From contig NZ_SJZI01000052.1 of NCBI RefSeq assembly GCF_004337505.1, forward strand, positions 1 to 64,000: a stretch of DNA of 64,000 nucleotides, given 5' to 3'. The translations under genes were made by a program, and so were the position numbers. Position 1 is the stretch's first letter. Each line of letters opens with the position of its first letter. Under the pieces are notes generated by a model, which saw nothing but the letters and a program-made list of their open reading frames with translations, made no database searches and was not told where the DNA came from. The DNA is from Flaviaestuariibacter flavus. GTDB lineage: Bacteria > Bacteroidota > Bacteroidia > Chitinophagales > Chitinophagaceae. Below are positions 27,760-34,741 of the stretch, piece by piece.

Positions 27760-27843
27760 AAGCCATCCTGGTGCTTCGCCCGGTCATCCCGAAGCATCGG
27801 CCGGTCATTTCGGAGCACCGGCTGGTGATCCGGAAGCCCGCGG
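27760..27843. repeat. 21-bp degenerate tandem repeat, about four copies
   Basis: Units start at 27760, 27781, 27802 and 27823. Units 2 and 3 share CGGTCAT...GAGCA..GGC at most positions and units 1 and 4 are more diverged. It lies in the 290-bp GC-rich gap before the PAS kinase gene. Confidence 0.6.
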
Positions 27844-27897
27844 CCCTCGTTCCTGCTGCCCGCCGCTTCGTATCTTGCCCCCTTTCTCCCTTACCAT

Positions 27898-29436
27898 ATG
27901 CCCCCTGAAACGACCCCGGGAGCCCTCGCTTCCGATCCCAATATGACCGGCCTGTTCATGCAGGCACCCGCCATGATCATGATCCTGGAAGGACCCGAAC
28001 TGCGCTGCACCTTCACCAACCCGCTTTTTTCCAGGCTTTACGAAGGCAAGACCCTCCTGGGGCGCACGCCCCGTGAGGTGGCCCCCGAGCTGGAGGGACA
28101 GGGCTATTTCGAGATGCTCGACACGGTATACGCCACCGGTGAGCCGGTGTACGGCTACGAATTTCCCGGCGTTGCCGACTGGAACAGCGAGGGCCGCCCG
28201 ACCACCAAGTACTTCAACATGGTGTATGCGCCCTACCTGGCGGAGGGAAAGACCGCCGGGGTGATGATCTTCGGCTTCGAGGTGACCACCCAGGTGCTGG
28301 CGCGGCAGCGCGCCGCCCAGGAAGAGGAGCGCCTTCGCCGCATGCTCAACGCCCTGCCCCAGATGGCCTGGACCGCTTCGCCCGAAGGCCTGATGCAGTA
28401 TTTCAACCAGCGCTGGTTCTCCTACTCCGGACAGGAGCCGGCCGAAGCGCTCAGCGGCGGCTGGATCAACGTGATCCCCGAGGCAGAGCGGCCGGAGCTC
28501 GCCGTCAAATGGGAGCGCTGCCTGCGCGAAGGGACGGTGTTCGAGGCCGAGATGCACTACCGCCGGCACGACGGCGCGCTCCGCTGGCACGCCGCGCGCG
28601 CCGAGCCCATCCGGGACCATACCGGCGCCATCCTCTACTGGCTTGGAAGCTCCAGCGACATCCATGACCAGAAGCTCAACGCCGAATTCCTCGAGCGTAC
28701 CGTGGCCGAGCGCACCCTGGCGCTGCGGCGGTCGAACGAAGAGCTCGAGCAGTTTGCCTATATCGCCTCGCACGACCTGAAGGAGCCCCTCCGGAAGATC
28801 CTGGTTTTCACGGAGCGCCTCCTCGAGCCCGAAGACGCAGGCAACCCGACCTACCTGCAGCGGATCCGCCAGGCCGCCACCCGGATGAAGCAGCTGGTGG
28901 ACGACCTGCTGGAGTTTTCAAGCGTACGGCACGAAGCGCCCGACCTGGAGCCCGTACCGCTCGGCGAAGTGCTGGCGGAAGTTCTTCTGGACGAGGAACT
29001 GCGCATCCAGGAGAAAGGCGCCGAAGTTCACGTGGGCAGCCTGCCGCTTGTGCGCGGCATCCGCCACCAGCTGCACCAGCTCTTTGGCAACCTCGTGGCC
29101 AATGCGCTCAAATACACCCGCCCGGAGGGAACGCCGCGGGTGACAGTGAGCGTAGAGCCCGCCGGGGAAGCCATCTTCGAGCGCTTTCCCGAGCTGGACC
29201 GGGCGCGCAGCTACCACAGCATCCGGGTGGCCGACAACGGTATCGGTTTCGACCCGGAGCAGGCCGAGCGCATCTTTACCCTCTTCCAGCGTCTTCACAG
29301 CCGCGACGCCTACACGGGCACCGGCGTCGGGCTCGCACTTTGCCGCAAGGTGGCCCGCGGGCACGGCGGCGAGATCTGGGCGGAGGGAACACCCGGCGAA
29401 GGCGCTGTTTTTCATGTGCTGCTGCCCGTAGCCTGA
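27898..29436 (+). CDS. PAS-domain sensor histidine kinase
   Basis: A 512-aa soluble kinase. Two PAS domains (about 18-135 and 140-270, the second with the PAC-like ILYWLGSSSDIHDQK) precede a short coiled coil, a HisKA domain with YIASHDLKEPLRKILVF (phospho-His) and a HATPase domain (LFGNLVANALKYTRP, DNGIGFDPEQ, GTGVGLALC). No membrane segment or receiver is seen, so it is a cytoplasmic orphan kinase sensing an internal ligand or redox state. Its H-box is close to that of the 5817-7157 kinase. The cognate regulator is unknown. Confidence 0.93.
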   Translation: MPPETTPGALASDPNMTGLFMQAPAMIMILEGPELRCTFTNPLFSRLYEGKTLLGRTPREVAPELEGQGYFEMLDTVYATGEPVYGYEFPGVADWNSEGRPTTKYFNMVYAPYLAEGKTAGVMIFGFEVTTQVLARQRAAQEEERLRRMLNALPQMAWTASPEGLMQYFNQRWFSYSGQEPAEALSGGWINVIPEAERPELAVKWERCLREGTVFEAEMHYRRHDGALRWHAARAEPIRDHTGAILYWLGSSSDIHDQKLNAEFLERTVAERTLALRRSNEELEQFAYIASHDLKEPLRKILVFTERLLEPEDAGNPTYLQRIRQAATRMKQLVDDLLEFSSVRHEAPDLEPVPLGEVLAEVLLDEELRIQEKGAEVHVGSLPLVRGIRHQLHQLFGNLVANALKYTRPEGTPRVTVSVEPAGEAIFERFPELDRARSYHSIRVADNGIGFDPEQAERIFTLFQRLHSRDAYTGTGVGLALCRKVARGHGGEIWAEGTPGEGAVFHVLLPVA

Positions 29437-29494
29437 TACCCGCCCCGGTTTTCGTGCCTGTTTCTTGCCGTACTTGCAGGGCTAAATGCTTTGA

Positions 29495-30742
29495 ATGCGT
29501 AACCCGACCTTCTCGCTCATTCTCATTGGGCTGATGCTGTTGCTCGACTGGTACGTTTTTTCGGTACTCAAGGTGGTGTCGGCCGGGGCCACGCACCGCA
29601 CCCGCGCCGTGCTCTTTGTAGCCTACTGGGTGTTGGCGGGCCTCGCCCTGGTGGTGCTGCTCTTTCTGCCCGCCATCAACGCATCGGGACTGCCCAAAGG
29701 GCTGCGCAATTTTCTTTTCGTCAGCGTGGTGGGACTGTTCTTCGGGCAGCTCATTGCTGCCATCTTTTTTCTCATTGATGATATCCGGCGGCTGCTCCAG
29801 TGGGGCGCCGGGCGCCTGTTCTTTTCCAACACCGAAGGCCAGCAGATCCAGGGTGGCGGCATTGCCCGCTCGGTGTTCCTGAGCTGGCTGGGGCTGGCAG
29901 CCGGGGGCACGCTGTTCGGGACGCTGATCTGGGGGATGGGCAATAAATACAGCTACCGGGTAAAACGCGTCCGGATCCAGTCGCCCAACCTGCCGGCCGC
30001 CTTTCGCGGGCTCAGGGTGGTGCAGCTGTCCGACATTCACAGCGGCTCTTTTACCGACCCCGCTGCCGTGGCGCGCGGCGTGGAGAAAGTGCTCGCCCTG
30101 CAGCCCGATCTCATTCTGTTTACCGGCGACCTGGTCAACAATACGTCCGACGAGATGAATCCCTACTGGGCGATCTTTTCGCGGCTCAAAGCACCGATGG
30201 GTGTTTACTCGGTGCTGGGCAACCACGATTACGGCGATTATGTCAGCTGGCCTTCTCCGGAGGCCAAGCGGGCCAACCTACAGGCTTTGAAAGACGGGCA
30301 GGCCCGCATGGGCTGGCGCCTGCTGATGAACGAGCACGTGCTGCTGGAGCGCGGCGGCGCGCAGATCGCACTCATCGGCATTGAAAACTGGGGCGCCAAG
30401 GCCCGCTTTCCGAAATACGGCAGGATGGACAAGGCTTACCCGGGCACCGAGGCCGTTCCTTTCAAGATACTCATGAGCCACGACCCCTCGCACTGGGATG
30501 CCGAGGTGCGCCCGAAATTCGGCGACATCGACCTGACGCTTTCGGGGCATACCCACGGGATGCAGTTCGGCGTGGAGCTTCCCGGCTTTCGCTGGAGCCC
30601 GGTGCAGTATGTGTACCGGCAGTGGGCGGGGCTTTACGAAGCCGGCCGGCAGCGGCTCTATGTCAACCGCGGCTTCGGATTTCTTGGCTACCCGGGCCGC
30701 GTGGGCATCATGCCGGAGATAACACTGCTGGAGCTGGTGTAA
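29495..30742 (+). CDS. Membrane-anchored metallophosphoesterase
   Basis: A 415-aa protein. The N-terminal 150 residues form about four transmembrane helices (SLILIGLMLLLDWYVF, AYWVLAGLALVVLL, FLFVSVVGLFFGQLI, LAAGGTLFGTLIWGMG). They are followed by a calcineurin-like phosphoesterase domain with the full metal motif set: QLSDIHSG, LFTGDLVNN, VLGNHDYGD, MSHDPS and SGHTHGMQFG. It resembles the YaeI-type family (in E. coli a lipid A-related UDP-diacylglucosamine hydrolase-like fold), but the substrate here is unknown. The active site probably faces the periplasm. Confidence 0.9.
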   Translation: MRNPTFSLILIGLMLLLDWYVFSVLKVVSAGATHRTRAVLFVAYWVLAGLALVVLLFLPAINASGLPKGLRNFLFVSVVGLFFGQLIAAIFFLIDDIRRLLQWGAGRLFFSNTEGQQIQGGGIARSVFLSWLGLAAGGTLFGTLIWGMGNKYSYRVKRVRIQSPNLPAAFRGLRVVQLSDIHSGSFTDPAAVARGVEKVLALQPDLILFTGDLVNNTSDEMNPYWAIFSRLKAPMGVYSVLGNHDYGDYVSWPSPEAKRANLQALKDGQARMGWRLLMNEHVLLERGGAQIALIGIENWGAKARFPKYGRMDKAYPGTEAVPFKILMSHDPSHWDAEVRPKFGDIDLTLSGHTHGMQFGVELPGFRWSPVQYVYRQWAGLYEAGRQRLYVNRGFGFLGYPGRVGIMPEITLLELV

Positions 30743-30824
30743 GGTTTTGAAAGAGAAGAAGAGTCTTTCACCGCGAAGAAAAGAAGTTGAATAAGCGTTT
30801 CGCATAAGGAATACGATTGATAAG

Positions 30825-30855
30825 GTCCCGCCTGCAGCGGGACTTTTTATTTTGA
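30825..30855 (+). terminator. Terminator of the metallophosphoesterase gene
   Basis: GTCCCGC-CTGCA-GCGGGAC is followed by TTTTTATTTT. The IS256-family element is inserted directly in the T-rich tail. Confidence 0.88.
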
Positions 30856-32155
30856 TTGTGGTAGTGCTCAGTTAAGTGTGTCATTTATTTATTCAGCCTG
30901 TCTGCGTACTTCAAAGTTAGCTCTGTACGGACGGTTGTCCATCCGAACATGGTGCCTTGCCACCTGGTGTTAGCATTTATGGTGGCCAGGTAGATTTGCT
31001 TGACGATAGCATCTTCGGAAGAGAACGCGCCTTTTGTCTTGGTGACTTTGCGCACCATGCGGTGGTAGCTCTCAATGGGATTGGTGGTATAGATGATTTT
31101 TCTGATAGCAGGCGAGTAGTTGAAGAACGTGCGGAGCCGCTCCCAATTGGTTCGCCAGCTCTTGAAGATGACGCTGTATTTGCTACCCCACTTCTTCTCG
31201 GCTTCCTCCAGGTAGTGCAGGCCCATGGCTGCATTGACGGCCTTATAGATCTGCTTCAGATCGCGCACAAAAGGCTTCAGGTCCTTCCAGTTCATATACT
31301 TCATCGAGTTGCGCATCTGGTGCACCAGGCACAGCTGCACTTCGGTCTGGGGGAATAAGTCTTCTATGGCTTCTGCAAACCCCTTCAGGTTATCGATGCA
31401 GGCAATCAGGATGTCCTGGACACCCCGGTGTCTCAGGTCGGCGAGCACCGAGCGCCAGAAGGCAGCGCCTTCATTTTCACCGAAGTAAATACCGATCACT
31501 TCCTTTTGCCCCTCTGTGGAAACGGCCAGTATGGAGTAGATGGCGCGGGTCTTGACAACGCCGTCCTGGCGGACCTTGAAGTGGATGGCGTCGAGCCACA
31601 CCACGGGATAAACGCTCTCCAGTACCCGGTTTTGCCACTCTTTGATAGCCGGAATGATCCGGTCGGTAATCGCCGTCAGGGTTCCGTCCGAGATATCAAA
31701 GTCATAGATCTCTTTTAGATGCTGCTGGATGTCCGAATAAGATAACCCCATCCCATAGAGGCTTAAAATCTTCTGATCCATGTCCTCGGAGATCACCCGC
31801 TGGCGCTTGGCCACTGTCTGCGGCTCGAAGGAGGCGTCGCGGTCGCGGGGCGAAAAAACAGCAAAACCGCCCAAAGAGCTTTGTATGTTTTTTTGTGTGT
31901 GGCCATTGCGTCGGTTGCCACCACCCCTTTTACCCGCCTTCAGGTGCGCATCCAACTCGCCTTCCAGCGAAGCTTCAATAACGCGCTTTAAAAGTGGTGT
32001 AAAAACACCTTCCGCACCCACTAAAGGCTTGCCTGAACGAAGCTGCTCGCCAGCCTCCCTCACAAAAGCTTCAAAGTCAAATGGTTTCTTCTCCATCGTA
32101 TATCAATTTAATCATTATTAAACTGACACACTTTATTGAGCATACTCTTGATTGT
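30852..32155. mobile_element. Complete IS256-family insertion sequence with target duplication
   Basis: The element runs 30860-32147 (1288 bp), flanked by an exact 8-bp direct repeat TTGATTGT at 30852-30859 and 32148-32155. Its imperfect terminal inverted repeats share TGCTCA and AAGTGTGTCA (18 of 24 outer bases match). One transposase gene fills it. The intact ends, target duplication and full-length transposase suggest a recent, possibly active copy. Confidence 0.92.
30885..32096 (-). CDS. IS256-family (mutator-type) transposase
   Basis: A full-length transposase of 403 aa. The DDE residues are visible as WLDAIHFKVRQDG (first Asp), ILIACIDNLKGFAEAI (second Asp) and TTNPIESYHRMVRK (Glu), with the IS256 signature between them (CLVHQMRNS). 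The N-terminus contains the DNA-binding region (RKRGGGNRRNGHTQK-like). There is no frameshift or internal stop. It lies within 50 bp of both element ends. Confidence 0.95.
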   Translation of the reverse strand: MEKKPFDFEAFVREAGEQLRSGKPLVGAEGVFTPLLKRVIEASLEGELDAHLKAGKRGGGNRRNGHTQKNIQSSLGGFAVFSPRDRDASFEPQTVAKRQRVISEDMDQKILSLYGMGLSYSDIQQHLKEIYDFDISDGTLTAITDRIIPAIKEWQNRVLESVYPVVWLDAIHFKVRQDGVVKTRAIYSILAVSTEGQKEVIGIYFGENEGAAFWRSVLADLRHRGVQDILIACIDNLKGFAEAIEDLFPQTEVQLCLVHQMRNSMKYMNWKDLKPFVRDLKQIYKAVNAAMGLHYLEEAEKKWGSKYSVIFKSWRTNWERLRTFFNYSPAIRKIIYTTNPIESYHRMVRKVTKTKGAFSSEDAIVKQIYLATINANTRWQGTMFGWTTVRTELTLKYADRLNK

Positions 32156-32179
32156 TGGTCTTTTTTTGAATGAGCTTAA

Positions 32180-32213
32180 ACCAACCCCAGAACCTCAGAA
32201 CCACAGAACCTTT
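32180..32213. repeat. Word-repeat locus J (CAGAACCTCAGAACC words)
   Basis: CCCCAGAACCTCAGAACC and ACAGAACC are three near-tandem copies. The same word family recurs at 53741-53839. Confidence 0.65.
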
Positions 32214-32361
32214 CCTTAGCGTATCAACTCCTTTTCTTTTTCTCTTTGCGGTGAAAAACTTCTTTCCCTTAATTTTCCTTCCTATCTAACTCACTGTGAT
32301 TAAACGATTTCCTTTTTCTCACGTCAACAGTTGGGGCGGCGTACCAGCCCCTGCCGCCGCC

Positions 32362-33363
32362 ATGAGAATCGGAATCGTTTGTGTGCTCCTGCTTTTTGCC
32401 GGCGGCGCGGTCAACGCGCAACGGAAAGACTCGACCCGCGTCGTTGTGGACTCCACCGCCTATTACGACGAGCTGTTCGGAGATATGGAGTCCTATCTCG
32501 ACTCCGTACTGGCGCCCCACACCTTCGTGCTTGCCGAACTCGGCATCAGCCAGGCTTATTTCAATTACCAGCAAAGTGGCAATTACGAGCTTGCGGCCCG
32601 CAGGCAAACCACCTACACACCGGCATTCGGTTATTTTCACAAAAGCGGCTTCGGCCTCAACCTGTCGGCCACGGTGGTGAACGACGGCGAAAAACTCAAT
32701 CCCTTTCAGTACCTCGCCACCGGCTCTTACGATTACCTCGGGAGCGACAACTTCGTGACCGGTGCCAGCTTCACCCGCTATTTCACCCGGAAAAATCTTC
32801 CCTTTTATACCACGCCGCTGCTCAATGAGCTAGGGGCTTACTTCAGCTGGAAGCGCTGGTGGGTGCGCCCCTCCATGCTGCTAAGCTATGGCTGGGGCAG
32901 CCGGTCGGCAGTTGAAGAGCGGGAGGCCTACATCATCTCGCTCCGCCTGCGGCCCGATGGGTTTACCCGCATCCGCACCGACGAGAAGGTGAGCGATTTT
33001 TCCGCGGCGCTTTCCCTGCGGCATGATTTCTACTTTCTGAACGCCGGATTAAAAGGCGCGGCCCTGCGCATCACCCCGCAGCTGGTGTTTACCGCCGGCA
33101 CCCAGAAGTTCGGTTTCAACCAGAACGCCAACACCTACGGCACTACGCGCGCCACCAACCTCAATGAGCTCGTAGCCACCGAAAACCAGTACCTCGACGA
33201 CCAGCTGTATTTTCAGCCGCTCTCGGCCGCGGCCTCCCTCAAACTCGAATGGACCTGGAAGTGCTTCCTGCTGCAGCCGCAATACGTGACCAATTACTAC
33301 TTTCCCGCCTCCAGCAACCGTTTTATGGGCATCTTCCGCTTCAACGCGGGGCTCATATTTTAG
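32362..33363 (+). CDS. Hypothetical outer-membrane beta-barrel protein
   Basis: A 333-aa exported protein. The start was chosen to give the signal peptide MRIGIVCVLLLFAGGAVNA-Q. The mature part has alternating hydrophobic/aromatic strands (FGYFHKSGFGLNLSATVV, YYFPASSNRFMGIFRFNAGLIF) and ends in Phe, typical of outer-membrane barrels assembled by BAM. No family is recognised and the ligand is unknown. Confidence 0.83.
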   Translation: MRIGIVCVLLLFAGGAVNAQRKDSTRVVVDSTAYYDELFGDMESYLDSVLAPHTFVLAELGISQAYFNYQQSGNYELAARRQTTYTPAFGYFHKSGFGLNLSATVVNDGEKLNPFQYLATGSYDYLGSDNFVTGASFTRYFTRKNLPFYTTPLLNELGAYFSWKRWWVRPSMLLSYGWGSRSAVEEREAYIISLRLRPDGFTRIRTDEKVSDFSAALSLRHDFYFLNAGLKGAALRITPQLVFTAGTQKFGFNQNANTYGTTRATNLNELVATENQYLDDQLYFQPLSAAASLKLEWTWKCFLLQPQYVTNYYFPASSNRFMGIFRFNAGLIF

Positions 33364-33405
33364 ATTTCAGATTTTTGATTTCGGATTTTCGATTTGAGAT
33401 TTCTT
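33361..33405. repeat. Word-repeat locus K (GATTTCAGATTTTTGATTTCG words)
   Basis: It begins with the stop codon TAG itself; GATTTCAGATTTTTGATTTC, then GGATTTTCGATTTGAGATTTC. Period about 9-10 bp, about five copies. Confidence 0.7.
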
Positions 33406-33575
33406 GTGTTAACGGAGAAGCCTAACCGAAATAACAATGAAATTCAGACTGTCCGAAACGGTTAGAGGGTTCGACTTTTAGTTCTCCTTACCAATTAACC
33501 AACCTACCCCTCAGCTTTAACGTGACCTCTGCATTTGATGGCATGAACCTTGATCGCGATGCAAAAACAACTTCC

Positions 33576-34163
33576 ATGAAAGGAAAATGGCTACTCTTGT
33601 CCGCGGCGCTGTTTTCGGCGCAGGCGGTCTTCGCCCAGTTTCACTTCGGTGTTAAGGGTGGTGTCAACTTATCAAAGGTCGAAGGGCAATCCTTCAAAGA
33701 AGGCTTCAACACCGGCTACCACCTCGGCGGCTTTGCCGAGATCGGGCTCGGCAAGAAGTTCGGCATTCAGCCGGAAGTGCTCTTCAACCAGTACCAGTCG
33801 CGCTACGACACCTCCTTCCGCCAGGTCTATTCAAATGCGTTCAGCGACGCCACATCGGGCAATGTGAAACTCAACTACCTCTCCATCCCGATCCTGCTCA
33901 ACTACAAGCTGGGCTCCGTATTCAGCCTGCAGGCCGGCCCGCAGTTCGGCGTGCTGATCAACAAGGATGAAAACCTGCTGCAGAACGGGAGCAATGCTTT
34001 CAAAAGGGGCGACTTCTCGCTCCTGGGCGGCGCGCAAATCGCGCTCAGCAAGCTGCGCTTCTCCGGCCGCTATGCCGTTGGCCTCAACAACATCAACGAC
34101 ATAGGGACCACCAGCAAGTGGAAAAACCAAGCGATACAGCTGTCGGTGGGGTTCACTCTTTAG
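33576..34163 (+). CDS. PorT-like outer-membrane beta-barrel protein
   Basis: A 195-aa protein with signal peptide MKGKWLLLSAALFSAQAVFA, then an eight-strand barrel of the PorT/OmpX-like type common in Bacteroidota (FGVKGGVNLSKVEG at the N-terminus, IQPEVLFNQYQS, LNYLSIPILLNYKLG, LQAGPQFGVLI, AIQLSVGFTL at the C-terminus). The start was chosen for the signal peptide; three upstream in-frame Met codons are rejected. Members of this family are abundant and mostly uncharacterised; a PorT role in secretion cannot be claimed from this sequence. Confidence 0.88.
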   Translation: MKGKWLLLSAALFSAQAVFAQFHFGVKGGVNLSKVEGQSFKEGFNTGYHLGGFAEIGLGKKFGIQPEVLFNQYQSRYDTSFRQVYSNAFSDATSGNVKLNYLSIPILLNYKLGSVFSLQAGPQFGVLINKDENLLQNGSNAFKRGDFSLLGGAQIALSKLRFSGRYAVGLNNINDIGTTSKWKNQAIQLSVGFTL

Positions 34164-34195
34164 ATCTGGAATCTGGACTATCTGGAATCTGGTAG
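34164..34195 (+). repeat. Left inverted repeat (locus L) of the four-helix-bundle cassette
   Basis: ATCTGGAATCTGG occurs twice, separated by ACT, starting at the first base after the stop codon of the barrel gene. It pairs with the inverted copy at 34669-34702. Confidence 0.8.
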
Positions 34196-34307
34196 AAATT
34201 TCGAATTGAGAATGTTTGAATTCACCCAAACCGGGTGAATTTTCCTTTAAAATGGTGAGGGTTTTCCCATGGTTGCATCAGGAACAGCATTTCATTTTGC
34301 ATAAAAA

Positions 34308-34667
34308 ATGAATCGTAAAGAATTAGAGGGGCGCACCCGGCAATTTCATGTTGACGTCATCCGGCTTTGTAAGCGGCTTCCTGGTGATCCTGCCGGTTTT
34401 GAGACGGCAAAACAATTGATTCGTGCGGCCGGTTCGGTTGCCGCTAATTATCGGGCTTCGGCTAGGGCAAAGTCGAACACAGATTTTCATTATAAAATCA
34501 AGGTTGTTCTGGAAGAAGCGGATGAATCGGAATACTGGCTGGGGGTTATAGAAGAAACTATGGTCAACGATATAGAATCACGTCGCTTACGGGTGGAGGC
34601 GCGCGAGCTAACGGCCATTTTTACTGCTTCGGAGAAAACATTGTCAGAAAAGAAAACAAGGAAATAG
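34308..34667 (+). CDS. Four-helix-bundle protein (23S rRNA IVP / bAvd-like)
   Basis: A 119-aa helical protein of the four-helix-bundle family first named from 23S rRNA intervening sequences. The hallmark segments are AAGSVAANYRASARAKSNTDF and KVVLEEADESEYWL. The gene is visibly less GC-rich than its neighbours and is enclosed by near-perfect inverted repeats at 34164-34195 and 34669-34702. The family is related to the Avd accessory protein of diversity-generating retroelements, but no reverse transcriptase is in the window. The molecular function of stand-alone copies is unknown. Transfer as a small cassette is my inference. Confidence 0.88.
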   Translation: MNRKELEGRTRQFHVDVIRLCKRLPGDPAGFETAKQLIRAAGSVAANYRASARAKSNTDFHYKIKVVLEEADESEYWLGVIEETMVNDIESRRLRVEARELTAIFTASEKTLSEKKTRK

Positions 34668-34668
34668 G

Positions 34669-34702
34669 TAGCCCAAATTCCAGATTTTCAGATTCCAGAT
34701 CC
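34669..34702 (-). repeat. Right inverted repeat (locus M) of the four-helix-bundle cassette
   Basis: Read on the minus strand: ATCTGGAATCTG, AAA, ATCTGGAATTTGG. It matches the left arm with one base change in each word and a one-base length difference. It starts 2 bp after the gene's stop codon. Confidence 0.8.
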
Positions 34703-34716
34703 TAGGATCCCGCCAT

Positions 34717-34724
34717 TATCTTTG
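34717..34724 (+). promoter_or_regulatory. -7 element of lon
   Basis: TATCTTTG is a full match to TAnnTTTG, 17 bp before the lon start. A clear TTG at -33 is not seen. Confidence 0.5.
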
Positions 34725-34741
34725 CCGTTTGCTGTTTTCCA

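Larger units (their letters stand above)
30751..32275. repeat. Word-repeat pair U split by the IS256 element
   Basis: Left arm about 30751-30790 (TTCACCGCGAAGAAAAGAAG) and right arm 32238-32275 (CTTTTTCTCTTTGCGGTGAA, then ACTTCTTTCC) are approximate inverted copies. They originally flanked the terminator into which the IS inserted. Confidence 0.55.

Noticed and set aside
26885-27946. 353-codon + strand ORF opposite the UPF0173 gene
   Set aside because: Antisense to a clear metal-dependent hydrolase; its C-terminal part merely translates the 21-bp repeat.
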